64,000 nucleotides of DNA from Haemophilus_A paraphrohaemolyticus_A (GCF_003253115.1 NZ_QEQF01000001.1:496001-560000), one strand, 5' to 3'; shown: positions 1-8,928, numbered from the stretch's first letter. A program made the numbers and translations. The notes: generated by a model not told the origin, from the sequence alone.

Positions 1-791
1 TAATGATGTCACTACTTGGCTTGGCTGCAATCGTGGGTTTAGAACGCTTAAAAGTAAAAGGCTCAATCCTTTGGGTAATCATTGTGATCACTATCATCGG
101 TTTGATTTTTGATCCGAACGTAAAATATTCTGGTTTCTTTAAAATGCCAAGTTTTGGCGAAAACTCATTATTCTTGGAATTAGATGTAATGGGTGCATTA
201 AATGCGGCAATTTTACCTGTAGTATTCGCATTAGTGATGACGGCAATTTTCGATGCAACTGGGACAATCCGTGCCGTTGCGGGTCAAGCAAATTTATTAG
301 ATAAAGATGGTCAAATCTTAAATGGTGGTCGTGCTTTAACCTCTGATTCATTAGGCTCAGTGTTATCAGGCTTATTCGGCACTGCACCAGCCGCAGTTTA
401 TATCGAATCAGCTGCAGGTACTGCAGTTGGCGGTAAAACAGGTTTAACCTCAGTAGTGGTGGGTATCGGTTTCTTATTGATGCTTTTCTTCCAGCCATTA
501 GCAGGTTTAGTACCAAGCTATGCAACCGCACCAGCATTAATGTATGTAGGCTTATTGATGTTAAGCAACGTATCAAAATTAGATTTTGATGACTTCGTTG
601 GTGCAATGTCTGGCTTAGTGTGTGCAGTATTTATTGTACTTACCGCTAACATCGTGACTGGTATTATGCTAGGTTTCGCAACCTTAGTGATTGGTCGCAC
701 TATCTCTGGCGAGTTCAACAAATTAAACATCGGCACAGTGATTATTGCGATTGTGTTAGTTGCATTCTATGCGTTAGGGTTAGCGATTTAA
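1..791 (+). CDS. NCS2-family purine permease, C-terminal part (cut by window edge)
   Basis: Inner-membrane nucleobase permease of the NCS2 (xanthine/uracil permease) superfamily, probably the AzgA/PbuG-like adenine/guanine/hypoxanthine branch that imports purines with protons. About 262 residues are visible, against a usual length near 430, so the N-terminal third lies outside the window; the methionine at base 3 is internal. The visible part is a run of hydrophobic helices interrupted by a conserved segment around residues 110-145 (LTSDSLGSVLSGLFGTAPAA, then YIESAAGTAVGGKTG), which is the family's substrate-site signature. The gene ends in TAA and is followed by a strong stem-loop terminator. 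Family assignment is firm; the exact base transported cannot be told from this part. Confidence 0.85.
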   Translation, partial: MMSLLGLAAIVGLERLKVKGSILWVIIVITIIGLIFDPNVKYSGFFKMPSFGENSLFLELDVMGALNAAILPVVFALVMTAIFDATGTIRAVAGQANLLDKDGQILNGGRALTSDSLGSVLSGLFGTAPAAVYIESAAGTAVGGKTGLTSVVVGIGFLLMLFFQPLAGLVPSYATAPALMYVGLLMLSNVSKLDFDDFVGAMSGLVCAVFIVLTANIVTGIMLGFATLVIGRTISGEFNKLNIGTVIIAIVLVAFYALGLAI

Positions 792-815
792 TTTATATAT
801 CCCTCTAAAAATAAG

Positions 816-870
816 AATCTGCATCTTAAAAATTAGATTAAATTCTAATCTGATAAGATGCAGATTTTTT
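816..870 (+). terminator. Rho-independent terminator after the purine permease
   Basis: A 13-bp perfect stem (AATCTGCATCTTA at 816-828, complement at 854-866) encloses a further inner pairing (TTAGATT with AATCTGA) and ends in a T-run. The same outer stem sequence recurs after gpmA and hemY. Confidence 0.85.
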
Positions 871-1005
871 ATGATTAAATATTGTCAATTCTTTGTATAA
901 CAACCTTATTATTTAAATCTAGAATATGTAAAAATGAACAGATTGGAGAAACCAGATAAACTAGATTAAGATTAAGCTTTAATCATTCATTTAATATAAA
1001 AGCCT

Positions 1006-2094
1006 ATGAAAACCATCGTCATCAAATTCGGTACAAGCACCTTAACCCATGGCGGTAAAAGCCTTAGCCGTCCTTATATGTTGGAGCTTGTTAAGCAAAT
1101 TGCACAGCTTCACAAACATCATCGTGTTATTGTTGTGACCTCTGGTGCAGCCGCTGCAGGACGGGATTATTTAGGACATCCTGAACTAGCAAAAACGCTT
1201 GCTTATAAACAGATGCTTGCTGCGGTTGGACAAAGCCAGTTAATCCGCACTTGGGAAAATCTTTTTGATATTTATGGTATCAATATCGGGCAAATTCTCT
1301 TGACCCGTGCTGATATTGATGATCGTGAACGTTTCTTAAATGCTCGTGATACGCTGAATGCTTTGCTTGAGCAGAAAATTATTCCTGTTATCAATGAAAA
1401 CGACACCGTGGCAACCGAAGAATTTAAAGTAGGTGATAACGACAATTTATCAGCCTTAGTTGCTATTTTAGCTCAAGCCGATCAGCTCTATTTATTAACC
1501 GATCAAGAAGGTTTATTCACGGCCGATCCGCGTAAAGATCCAAGTGCAACTTTACTTTCTGTGGTTGAAAAAATCACACCAGAAATTCGCCAAATTGCGG
1601 GCGGAAGCTCAACTGGTCTTGGCACAGGCGGAATGAGCACTAAAATTATTGCTGCTGATATTGCAACCCGTTCAGGTGTAGAAACCATTATAGCCTCAGG
1701 TTCGCGTGAAAATGTTTTGGTAGATTTAGCCAATGGACAAGCGATTGGTAGCAAATTTTTGGTACAATCCGACTGCTTGGAAGGGCGTAAGCAGTGGCTT
1801 TTTGCTGCACCGCAAGTAGGAAGTATTGTGGTTGATAAAGGAGCTGAAACCGCATTATTGCAACACAAATCGCTCTTACCTGTTGGGATTTTAGAAGTCA
1901 AAGGTGAGTTTGCTCGCGGTGAATTGGTCAAAGTATTCAACACCGAAGGGAAACCTCTGGCACTTGGCTTGGTTCGCTACGGTGATGAGGCTTTACGCCG
2001 TATTAAAGGACAAAAATCAGCTGAAATTGAGCACTTGCTCGGCTATGAATTTGGTACGGTGGCAATTCATAGCGATGAAATGGTCGTTTATTAG
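1006..2094 (+). CDS. proB: Glutamate 5-kinase
   Basis: Phosphorylates L-glutamate to glutamyl-5-phosphate with ATP, the first and feedback-inhibited step of proline synthesis, in the cytoplasm. The protein has 362 residues, close to the 367 of E. coli ProB. An amino-acid-kinase domain fills roughly residues 1-255 (N-terminal VIKFGTSTL nucleotide loop, TSGAAAAG, NENDTVA and GDNDNLSALVA substrate-site motifs, GTGGMSTKI near 210). A PUA domain follows at about 275-355. The usual partner proA does not follow; the next gene, 8 bp downstream, is a TSUP exporter, so proB heads a mixed operon with that exporter and nth. Confidence 0.95.
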   Translation: MKTIVIKFGTSTLTHGGKSLSRPYMLELVKQIAQLHKHHRVIVVTSGAAAAGRDYLGHPELAKTLAYKQMLAAVGQSQLIRTWENLFDIYGINIGQILLTRADIDDRERFLNARDTLNALLEQKIIPVINENDTVATEEFKVGDNDNLSALVAILAQADQLYLLTDQEGLFTADPRKDPSATLLSVVEKITPEIRQIAGGSSTGLGTGGMSTKIIAADIATRSGVETIIASGSRENVLVDLANGQAIGSKFLVQSDCLEGRKQWLFAAPQVGSIVVDKGAETALLQHKSLLPVGILEVKGEFARGELVKVFNTEGKPLALGLVRYGDEALRRIKGQKSAEIEHLLGYEFGTVAIHSDEMVVY

Positions 2095-2102
2095 GAAAAT
2101 CT

Positions 2103-2867
2103 ATGGAACTTGGATTTGATGTAATCGCAATGCTTTTTGGCGTTGCGACTGTTGCAGGTTTTATTGACGCAATTGCGGGCGGTGGCGGGCTATTGACCAT
2201 TCCCGCCTTGCTTTCCACTGGCTTACCACCTGCGGTTGCATTGGGCACGAATAAATTGCAAGCTTGCGGAGGTTCATTCTCAGCTTCGCTCTATTTTGTT
2301 CGCAAAAAAGCGGTCGATTTAAAACAGGTTGCACTGCTGATTTTGCTAACATTTATAGGTGCAGCTCTCGGCACGATAGTGGTACAAAATATTGATGTGA
2401 ATGCATTGAAAATCGGCTTACCTTTTCTGATTTTTTCTATCGGCATCTATTTTTTATTTAGCCCAAACATTGGCGATCAAGATCGCAAACAACGCATCAG
2501 CTACCCGCTGTTCGGCTTTACGGCGGGAATGGGATTAGGCTTTTACGATGGCGTTTTCGGACCTGCAGTAGGCTCATTTTATACACTCGCTTTCGTGCTT
2601 TTACTTGGATTTAACCTCACCAAAGCGGTTGCTCATGCTAAAGTGTTGAATTTCACCTCTAACTTTGCATCGCTACTTTTCTTCATTTTTGGCGGTGCCG
2701 TGCTCTGGAAAATTGGTTTCATTATGCTTATTGGGCAATTTATTGGTGCCACTTTTGGGGCGAGAATGGTGGTAAATAAAGGCAAAAAACTAATTCGCCC
2801 AATGTTAGTGACACTTTCGTTTATAATGGTCGCAAAAATGCTCTATGAACAAGGATTTTTTGGATAA
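2103..2867 (+). CDS. TSUP (TauE/SafE) family membrane exporter, YfcA-like
   Basis: Inner-membrane protein of the TauE/SafE family, whose members export sulfite or small organosulfonates; the substrate here is unknown. It has 254 residues with about eight hydrophobic helices. The family's glycine-rich signature is near the N-terminus (FIDAIAGGGGLLTIPALL, residues about 20-37), as is the LGTNKLQ motif, and the second half repeats the fold with GFYDGVFGPAVGSF around 145. Length and motifs match E. coli YfcA. It starts 8 bp after proB, and its stop overlaps the nth start (TAATG), so the three genes are probably translated from one message. Confidence 0.88.
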   Translation: MELGFDVIAMLFGVATVAGFIDAIAGGGGLLTIPALLSTGLPPAVALGTNKLQACGGSFSASLYFVRKKAVDLKQVALLILLTFIGAALGTIVVQNIDVNALKIGLPFLIFSIGIYFLFSPNIGDQDRKQRISYPLFGFTAGMGLGFYDGVFGPAVGSFYTLAFVLLLGFNLTKAVAHAKVLNFTSNFASLLFFIFGGAVLWKIGFIMLIGQFIGATFGARMVVNKGKKLIRPMLVTLSFIMVAKMLYEQGFFG

Positions 2868-3502
2868 TGAACCAAGCAAAACGTGTTGAAATTTTAACAA
2901 GATTGCGGAATGAAAACCCGCATCCTACCACTGAATTAAATTACTCCTCACCTTTCGAATTACTGATTGCGGTAATTCTTTCCGCACAAGCTACAGATAA
3001 AGGTGTGAACAAAGCAACAGATAAACTTTTCCCCGTTGCTAATACACCCAAAGCGATTTTAGCCTTGGGTGTTGATGGCTTAAAAGAGTACATTAAAACC
3101 ATAGGGCTATTTAATAGCAAAGCGGAAAATATCATTAAAACGTGCCGTGATTTGATTGAAAAACATAATGGCATTGTGCCTGAAGATCGTGAGGCATTAG
3201 AAGCACTAGCAGGCGTTGGGCGAAAAACGGCTAATGTAGTGTTGAATACCGCATTTGGGCATCCAACTATCGCGGTTGATACGCATATTTTCCGTGTTTC
3301 GAACCGCACAGGTTTTGCCCCTGGAAAAAATGTCGTGGAAGTCGAGAAGAAGCTCTTGAAAGTGGTGCCCGATGAGTTTAAAGTCGATGTACATCACTGG
3401 CTGATTTTACACGGTCGCTACACCTGTATTGCTCGTAAACCGCATTGTGGCTCGTGTATCATTGAAGATTTATGTGAATATAAAGAGAAGACGGATATTT
3501 AA
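2867..3502 (+). CDS. nth: Endonuclease III (DNA glycosylase/AP lyase)
   Basis: Base-excision repair enzyme that removes oxidised pyrimidines and nicks abasic sites. The 211 residues match E. coli Nth. A helix-hairpin-helix motif (LAGVGRKTANVVL, about residues 113-125) carries the catalytic lysine in GRKTA, and the catalytic aspartate lies in VDTHIFRVSNR (about 138). Four cysteines spaced C-x6-C-x2-C-x5-C near the C-terminus (CIARKPHCGSCIIEDLC) bind the 4Fe-4S cluster. Its ATG shares one base with the stop of the upstream TSUP gene, suggesting translational coupling. In E. coli nth follows the rnf genes; here it does not. Confidence 0.96.
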   Translation: MNQAKRVEILTRLRNENPHPTTELNYSSPFELLIAVILSAQATDKGVNKATDKLFPVANTPKAILALGVDGLKEYIKTIGLFNSKAENIIKTCRDLIEKHNGIVPEDREALEALAGVGRKTANVVLNTAFGHPTIAVDTHIFRVSNRTGFAPGKNVVEVEKKLLKVVPDEFKVDVHHWLILHGRYTCIARKPHCGSCIIEDLCEYKEKTDI

Positions 3503-3523
3503 TTTTTTAAAATTGTTTACCAC

Positions 3524-3581
3524 AAAAAGGCGGTCTGTTTTATAGGAAAGTTTCCAGCTTTCTAGTAAAATACCGCCTTTT
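3524..3581 (+). terminator. Terminator-like inverted repeat after nth
   Basis: Arms AAAAAGGCGGT (3524-3534) and ACCGCCTTTT (3572-3581) pair over about ten bases. The large interior contains a second pairing of GAAAG with CTTTC. A T-rich stretch follows. Confidence 0.6.
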
Positions 3582-3608
3582 GATTTTTACAGAGTATTTA
3601 ATAATTTT

Positions 3609-4988
3609 ATGATTAGTGTGTTTGATATGTTTAAAGTAGGGATTGGTCCTTCTAGTTCTCATACCGTTGGCCCAATGAAAGCCGCGAAACAGTTTGTCAA
3701 TGAATTGATTGCTTGCAAATTATTACCTAAAACTAACCGCTTGGAAGCCCATATTTATGGCTCACTTTCACTCACTGGCCGTGGGCATAACACTGACATT
3801 GCTGTAGTAATGGGCTTAATGGGCTATTTGCCAGATAATGTGGATATTGAAAGTATTGAGCCAACCATTGAGCAAATCAAACAAACGTATCAGCTTCATT
3901 TAGCCGAAGCGGATAGTGCAAATACACATACCATCAATTTTGATTTCTATAAGGATATGCCATTCCACTACGACTTTCTGCCTCGCCACGAAAATGGGAT
4001 GACGCTTAAAGCGTTCAATGCGGATGAGCTACTTTTCGAAAAAACATTTTATTCGATTGGCGGTGGGTTTATTGTCGATGATGAACATTTTGGCGAAACG
4101 GCTCAAAATGAAGTGCAAGTTCCTTTTCCATATCAACATGCCGACGATCTGTTAAAACATTGCCGTGAGCAAGGTTTACCGCTTTCAAGCCTGATGTGGA
4201 AAAATGAGTTAGCGCTGCGTTCAAAAGAAGAAGTAGAGCGCTATCTTGCTCATATTTGGCAGGCAATGGAAGCCTGTATTCAGCGTGGCTTGCATACTGA
4301 AGGCTTGTTGCCGGGTTCTCTAAAAGTGGTTCGCCGAGCAGCATCACTGCGTCGAAGTTTGGAAGCGAATAGTAAATTCAACCAAGACCCAATGCAAATT
4401 ATCGACTGGGTTAATATGTTTGCCTTAGCAGTAAATGAAGAAAATGCAGCGGGTGGACGAGTGGTTACTGCACCAACAAATGGTGCTTGTGGTATTGTCC
4501 CTGCTGTGTTGGCTTATTATCAGCAATTTATCGCCCCACTTAACCAAGAAACCATAGAGCGTTATTTGTTAGCAACCAGTGCGATTGGCTCGTTATATAA
4601 AATGAATGCCTCAATTTCAGGGGCAGAAGTGGGTTGTCAAGGCGAAGTGGGGGTAGCTTGTTCAATGGCAGCAGCGGGCTTAACCGAAATTATGGGTGGT
4701 ACACCAGATCAGGTTTGCATTGCAGCAGAAATTGCAATGGAACATAACCTAGGCTTAACTTGCGATCCTGTAGGCGGACAAGTGCAAGTGCCTTGTATTG
4801 AACGTAATGCGATTGCAGCAGTTAAAGCTATCAACGCCAGCCGAATGGCATTACGCCTCACAACACAGCCGCGAGTCACGCTTGATAAAGTCATCGAAAC
4901 AATGTACGAAACAGGCAAAGATATGAACGCCAAATACCGTGAAACTTCAACAGGTGGCTTGGCGATCAAAATTTTGCCGTGTGATTAG
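3609..4988 (+). CDS. sdaA: L-serine dehydratase (iron-sulfur, single chain)
   Basis: Deaminates L-serine to pyruvate and ammonia using a 4Fe-4S cluster, feeding serine into central metabolism. The 459-residue single-chain form joins the beta domain (about 1-150, starting MISVFDMFKVGIGPSSSHT, the serine-binding signature SSSHTVGPM) to the alpha domain (about 180-455). Cysteines in NGACGIVPAV, GCQGEVGVACS and LTCDPVGG are the cluster-ligand regions. Length matches E. coli SdaA/SdaB (about 455). It is a single transcription unit that converges on thrB. No serine transporter gene (sdaC) is adjacent. Confidence 0.95.
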   Translation: MISVFDMFKVGIGPSSSHTVGPMKAAKQFVNELIACKLLPKTNRLEAHIYGSLSLTGRGHNTDIAVVMGLMGYLPDNVDIESIEPTIEQIKQTYQLHLAEADSANTHTINFDFYKDMPFHYDFLPRHENGMTLKAFNADELLFEKTFYSIGGGFIVDDEHFGETAQNEVQVPFPYQHADDLLKHCREQGLPLSSLMWKNELALRSKEEVERYLAHIWQAMEACIQRGLHTEGLLPGSLKVVRRAASLRRSLEANSKFNQDPMQIIDWVNMFALAVNEENAAGGRVVTAPTNGACGIVPAVLAYYQQFIAPLNQETIERYLLATSAIGSLYKMNASISGAEVGCQGEVGVACSMAAAGLTEIMGGTPDQVCIAAEIAMEHNLGLTCDPVGGQVQVPCIERNAIAAVKAINASRMALRLTTQPRVTLDKVIETMYETGKDMNAKYRETSTGGLAIKILPCD

Positions 4989-5020
4989 TTTTATACGACT
5001 TAAATGAGGTTTTAACCAAC

Positions 5021-5040
5021 ATTTTTGTCTACTATGTCTA
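5021..5040 (-). repeat. Copy of the ACATAGTAGACAAAA motif, minus orientation
   Basis: Read on the minus strand this is TAGACATAGTAGACAAAAAT. Immediately beyond it on that strand a small hairpin can form (AATG and GGTT pairing with AACC and CATT). It lies between the convergent genes sdaA and thrB. Three more copies occur near 22045, 28198 and 52820, also between convergent genes. Confidence 0.6.
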
Positions 5041-5046
5041 TAACAT

Positions 5047-5104
5047 AAGCGGTCTATTTCTTTAAGCATTTTGCAAAATCTTAAAAGAAATAGACCGCTT
5101 GTTT
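5047..5104. terminator. Bidirectional terminator made of paired uptake signals, sdaA/thrB
   Basis: AAGCGGTCTATTTC begins the left arm at 5047 and its complement ends the right arm at 5100. The stem is about 19 bp with one bulge and the loop contains TTTTGCAAAA. Each arm carries an AAGCGGTC uptake-signal core. T-rich flanks on both sides suit termination of both convergent genes. Confidence 0.75.
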
Positions 5105-5116
5105 ATTCAGAATGAA

Positions 5117-6067
5117 TTACTTCAATTCTCTCGCCCCTAAATTATCTACTTTACAGATATGAATAAATCCTTCGTTGTTTTGAAGGTATTCTTTTTCTAA
5201 GTAGGCTTCCAGTTTTTGAGCGTGTTCCAAATCTGGCGCAATCGCAAACATCGTTGGACCTGAGCCAGAAATGCCAACTGCTAATGCGCCGAGATCTTTA
5301 CAACCTTGACGAACGGTTGGGAAGTTTGGCAGTAAGTTTTCGCGATAAGGTTCAGCGATTAAATCTTTCATCATCACAGCAGCCAATATATCTTGGTGTG
5401 TGTGGCAAGCATGGACGAATGAGCCTAAATAACGAGCTTGTTGGATCATATCTTGGCGGGTGTAATTTTTCGGTAAAATCGCACGCGCTTCAGCGGTTGA
5501 AACTTCAATGCCAGGGTAGGCAAGTACCCAATACCATTCATCAAAGAAAGGTAACGGCTGGCAGATATTGCCGAGCGACTGGGTCATTAATTGCAAACCG
5601 CCTAAGTAGCATGGTGCAACGTTGTCGTAGTGGATTGAACCTGAAATGCGTCCCTCCAATTCTCCCATCATCTCCAATAATTCCATTTTTGAAAATGGCT
5701 CATCATGGAATTTGTTGAGTGCAACTAACGCAGCCACAATCGAACATGCACTTGAACCTAAGCCCGAACCGATTGGCATATTCTTTTCGAGCGTTAAGCG
5801 TAAATTTTTCACTCTGCCACCGCGTAATTTAAAGCGTTCGCTGAAAAGTACATAAGCCTGATAAACGATGTTTTTTTGCGGTTCTTTTGGTAATTTGCGA
5901 ACGAAATAACCGACACTTTCAAGCTCAAATAGCTGATCGCAATCTTCAATTTGCACCACATCGCCCAATAAAGAGCCGTTAATTGGCGAAATAGCAGCCC
6001 CTAGAGAGTCAAAACCTACACTAATATTTGCACTCGAAGCGGGCGCATAAATGCGTAATGTTGTCAT
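5117..6067 (-). CDS. thrB: Homoserine kinase
   Basis: Phosphorylates homoserine to O-phosphohomoserine, the penultimate step to threonine. The 316-residue cytoplasmic GHMP-family kinase has its signature ATP loop PIGSGLGSSACSIVAAL at about residues 93-109, an N-terminal APASSANISVGFDSLG, and a C-terminal GISGSGPTMFA motif near 263. Its start codon overlaps the thrA stop (TAATG on the minus strand), so it is coupled to thrA. In many relatives thrC follows; here thrB is the last gene and faces sdaA. Confidence 0.96.
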   Translation of the reverse strand: MTTLRIYAPASSANISVGFDSLGAAISPINGSLLGDVVQIEDCDQLFELESVGYFVRKLPKEPQKNIVYQAYVLFSERFKLRGGRVKNLRLTLEKNMPIGSGLGSSACSIVAALVALNKFHDEPFSKMELLEMMGELEGRISGSIHYDNVAPCYLGGLQLMTQSLGNICQPLPFFDEWYWVLAYPGIEVSTAEARAILPKNYTRQDMIQQARYLGSFVHACHTHQDILAAVMMKDLIAEPYRENLLPNFPTVRQGCKDLGALAVGISGSGPTMFAIAPDLEHAQKLEAYLEKEYLQNNEGFIHICKVDNLGARELK

Positions 6068-8523
6068 TATTGTGCTCCTCCGTGCAGGGTACGTAAAATA
6101 TCTGCGAAGATACCCGCAGCCGTTACGCTATTGCCCGCACCGTAACCACGTAATAAGAGTGGAATTGGGCTGTAGTAACGAGTGAAGAATGCTAGAGCGT
6201 TTTCGCCATTTTTCACTTTGTAAAGTGGATGTTCAGAATCGACCGATTCAATCGCGACACGGCATTTGCCATTTGCGATAGAACCAACATAACGGAGTAC
6301 TTTGCCTTCCACTTTTGCAGCTTCAATGCGTTTGTTGAATTCTGCATCAAGCTCTGGCAATACTGATAAAAATTCTTCTTTATTCATGCCTTCCGAGAAA
6401 CCTTGTGGCAATACACCTTCCACTTCAATGTCTTCGAACTCAAGCGCTAAGCCCATTTCGCGCGCTAAAATCAACAATTTACGTGCTACATCCGCACCCG
6501 ATAAATCATCACGCGGATCAGGTTCAGTAAAGCCTTTTTCTTTTGCGAGTAAGGTGGCTTCTGAAAGGCTTAAGCCTTCTTCTAATTTACCGAAAATAAA
6601 CGAGAGTGAGCCAGATAAAATTCCTTCGAATTTCTCTACTTCATCGCCTGCGGCAAGCAAATTTTGTAAGTTTTCAATAACCGGTAAGCCTGCTCCTACG
6701 TTTGTTTCGTATAAGAATTTATGCTGACTTTGGCGAGCATTTTCACGCATTTCTTGGTAGTAAGCGTAGCTTGAGGTGTTCGCTTTTTTGTTTGGTGTCA
6801 CCACGTGGAAGCCTTCTTTTAACGCACGAGCATAAAGATTTGCCACAGATTGTGCTGAGGTACAATCTACAAACACAGGGTTTACCACGTGATGTAATTT
6901 GATGAATGAGAGCAACACATCAAAATCTGATGGCTGTGTTGCATTTTCTAAATCTTGTTGCCAGTTATCTAAATTTAAACCGTTTTCATTGAGTAACATT
7001 TTATCTGAGTTTGCTAATGCACATACTCGGATTTCAATATCCTTCTTTGCAAGGAACTCTTTTTGTTGTTTCACTTGTTCAATCAATGAGCCGCCAACGC
7101 CCCCCACGCCAACAAGGAACATATCCACCACTTTTTTATTGCTGAATAAGCGTTTATGCGTTGCTTTTACCGCTTCAATTGCTTTATTTAATGGCACAAC
7201 CGCAGAGATAGAACGTTCAGAAGAACCTTGGGCGATTGCTACGATGCTGATATTTGCTTGAGCAAGAGCCGAGAAGAAACGGGCTGCGATCCCTTTTGCA
7301 GTACGCATACCATCACCCACCACAGAGACGATAGAGAGATCTTTGATGATATCGATTGGATCGAGCAAGTTTTCTGTTAATTCTGGGGCAAATTCTGCAT
7401 TTAACGCTGCAAGGGCTTTTTCTGCTGATTTTGCAGGCACACAGAAACTGATGCTGTATTCGGAAGAAGATTGAGTGATTAAAATAACTGAAATGCCCGC
7501 TTTCGACATTGAAGAGAACACGCGAGAAGCCATCCCTACCATACCTTGCATTCCTGCACCAGACACATTGAACATCGCCACATTATCAAGGTTGGTAATG
7601 CCTTTTACTTTTAAGCCATCATCAGAGATATTGCCGTCAATGTAAGTTCCCTTGCCGGATGGATTACCTGTGTTTTTGATTAAACATGGAATATTGAGCG
7701 GCACAAGCGGTCCGATTGTGCGAGGGTGAATCACTTTCGCCCCGAAGTAAGAAAGCTCCATCGCCTCTTGGTAGCTCATCGATTCTAAGCAGATTGCATC
7801 AGGTACTAAACGTGGATCGCAAGTATAAACGCCGTCTACGTCCGTCCAAATTTCACAACATTCTGCGTTTAAACAAGCTGCTAAACAAGCCGCAGAGTAG
7901 TCTGAGCCATTACGACCTAACAACACTAATTCGCCTTTTTCATTACCTGCCGTAAACCCAGCCATTAACACGATATTTTTCTTCGGAATTGCGTTAGCAT
8001 CAACACGTTTAGTTGATTCCTCAATATCCACAGAAGATTCTAAATAGCTACCCAAAGCGAGTAATTTTTCAACAGGGTTGATGTTAGTGACTTCATAACC
8101 TTTAGCCTCAAACCACGCTTGCATCATCGCAATTGAAAGCTTTTCACCACGACAGTGAATCGTTGCTGCCACAGAATCTGGAAGAGACTTACTTTGTGCA
8201 GCTTCTTGAGCAACGCCTTGGATTTGTTTAAGTTCAGCTTCAACTAATGCTAATAAACCTTCACGATCAACCTTATTATTTACTGCATGTAATCCATTGA
8301 TAATATTGTGGAAAATGGCTGTTGCTTCAGAAAGGTTTTGTTCAAAAGATTCGCCAGCAATCGCTTTATCAACGATGGCGACTAAATGATTGGTAATTTT
8401 AGCGGGAGCAGAAAGCACACCTGCCGCCTGAGATTTTAAATGTGCCTTTTCGATGATGTCCGCCGCTTGCATAAAGCGCTCTGGATTTGCAAGCGATGTG
8501 CCTCCGAATTTAAGAACTCGCAT
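6067..8523 (-). CDS. thrA: Bifunctional aspartokinase I / homoserine dehydrogenase I
   Basis: Catalyses the first and third steps from aspartate to threonine, with threonine feedback. I start it at the ATG at 8523, which has AGGAGA upstream and gives 818 residues beginning MRVLKFGGTSLANPERF, as in E. coli ThrA (820). A longer frame open to 8613 would run through the attenuator hairpin and is not credible. Order: aspartokinase catalytic domain (about 1-290, KFGGTS, GRNGSDYSAA), two ACT regulatory regions (about 310-460), then homoserine dehydrogenase from about 465 (NAD-binding GVGGVGGSL, TPNKKANT, GILSGSLSFIFG near 630). Transcription is expected to be controlled by the thrL attenuator just upstream. 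Confidence 0.97.
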   Translation of the reverse strand: MRVLKFGGTSLANPERFMQAADIIEKAHLKSQAAGVLSAPAKITNHLVAIVDKAIAGESFEQNLSEATAIFHNIINGLHAVNNKVDREGLLALVEAELKQIQGVAQEAAQSKSLPDSVAATIHCRGEKLSIAMMQAWFEAKGYEVTNINPVEKLLALGSYLESSVDIEESTKRVDANAIPKKNIVLMAGFTAGNEKGELVLLGRNGSDYSAACLAACLNAECCEIWTDVDGVYTCDPRLVPDAICLESMSYQEAMELSYFGAKVIHPRTIGPLVPLNIPCLIKNTGNPSGKGTYIDGNISDDGLKVKGITNLDNVAMFNVSGAGMQGMVGMASRVFSSMSKAGISVILITQSSSEYSISFCVPAKSAEKALAALNAEFAPELTENLLDPIDIIKDLSIVSVVGDGMRTAKGIAARFFSALAQANISIVAIAQGSSERSISAVVPLNKAIEAVKATHKRLFSNKKVVDMFLVGVGGVGGSLIEQVKQQKEFLAKKDIEIRVCALANSDKMLLNENGLNLDNWQQDLENATQPSDFDVLLSFIKLHHVVNPVFVDCTSAQSVANLYARALKEGFHVVTPNKKANTSSYAYYQEMRENARQSQHKFLYETNVGAGLPVIENLQNLLAAGDEVEKFEGILSGSLSFIFGKLEEGLSLSEATLLAKEKGFTEPDPRDDLSGADVARKLLILAREMGLALEFEDIEVEGVLPQGFSEGMNKEEFLSVLPELDAEFNKRIEAAKVEGKVLRYVGSIANGKCRVAIESVDSEHPLYKVKNGENALAFFTRYYSPIPLLLRGYGAGNSVTAAGIFADILRTLHGGAQ

Positions 8524-8568
8524 AGTTTCTCCTGAATGATAAAAGAATGATGTTGTAAATTTTCCTAC

Positions 8569-8595
8569 AAAAAAGCCCGCTTGTAGCGGGCTTTT
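8569..8595 (-). terminator. thr operon attenuator hairpin
   Basis: On the minus strand AAAAGCCCGC, a five-base loop and GCGGGCTTTTTT form a 10-bp terminator stem between the thrL leader and thrA. Just after the thrL stop the transcript carries GTGCGGGTC, whose GCGGG can pair with the CCCGC of the terminator's 5' arm. That would form the competing antiterminator. Confidence 0.85.
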
Positions 8596-8625
8596 CTTGG
8601 TTGATTTTAGCAATACTGACCCGCA

Positions 8626-8682
8626 CTACACGAAGATGGTAATGATCGTAATCATGGTAGTCATCATTGCTTGAGTATTCAT
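8626..8682 (-). CDS. thrL: thr operon leader peptide (18 residues)
   Basis: The minus-strand ATG at 8682 opens an 18-codon peptide, MNTQAMMTTMITIITIFV, ending in TAG at 8626. Five threonines and four isoleucines sit mostly in its second half, as in E. coli ThrL. It is followed by alternative antiterminator and terminator hairpins and then thrA. In enterics, scarcity of threonyl- or isoleucyl-tRNA stalls the ribosome here and lets transcription continue; the same logic is inferred. The ribosome-binding site is weak. The peptide is too short for routine gene callers. Confidence 0.85.
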   Translation of the reverse strand: MNTQAMMTTMITIITIFV

Positions 8683-8718
8683 AAATTAGCTATTTGATTT
8701 AGCGTGAAAGATAGGTAG

Positions 8719-8747
8719 AGAATGTGCCAAAGTGAGAGATTTGTCAA
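8719..8747 (-). promoter_or_regulatory. Candidate thr operon promoter
   Basis: On the minus strand TTGACA (8747-8742) is followed after 17 bases by CATTCT (8724-8719), about 37 bases upstream of the thrL start. The -35 is perfect and the -10 is weak. The 8683-8928 gap also has to hold the yajC promoter in the other direction; I see no gene in it. Confidence 0.4.
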
Positions 8748-8928
8748 TGATTTTTTGTTGAGATTTGGGAAATATTTTTGCTGGTTTATTATTTTTCCTC
8801 CGCATAAATTTTCTACTCGTGAAAAAATCAATTTTATGCTATTTTATAATGTACTTTTCCCCGCTGATTTTGGCAGAATATGGAAAAAGGATATTTTTAA
8901 CTTAACTCATTGATTTTAAGGAGCTTTT

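Noticed and set aside
139..606. 155-codon minus-strand frame opposite the purine permease
   Set aside because: Shadow frame of a real gene: leucine/histidine-rich composition typical of antisense reading, no ribosome site.
1503..1943. 146-codon minus-strand frame inside proB
   Set aside because: Antisense shadow rich in S, P and T with no family signature; proB is unambiguous.
8524..8613. Thirty-codon N-terminal extension of thrA
   Set aside because: It would translate through the attenuator stem and T-run. The ATG at 8523 has a good ribosome site and matches the ThrA N-terminus.
8722..8913. 63-codon plus-strand frame between the thr leader and yajC
   Set aside because: Composition and AT-richness look like intergenic DNA. 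It has no ribosome site or recognisable family and overlaps the likely thr promoter.
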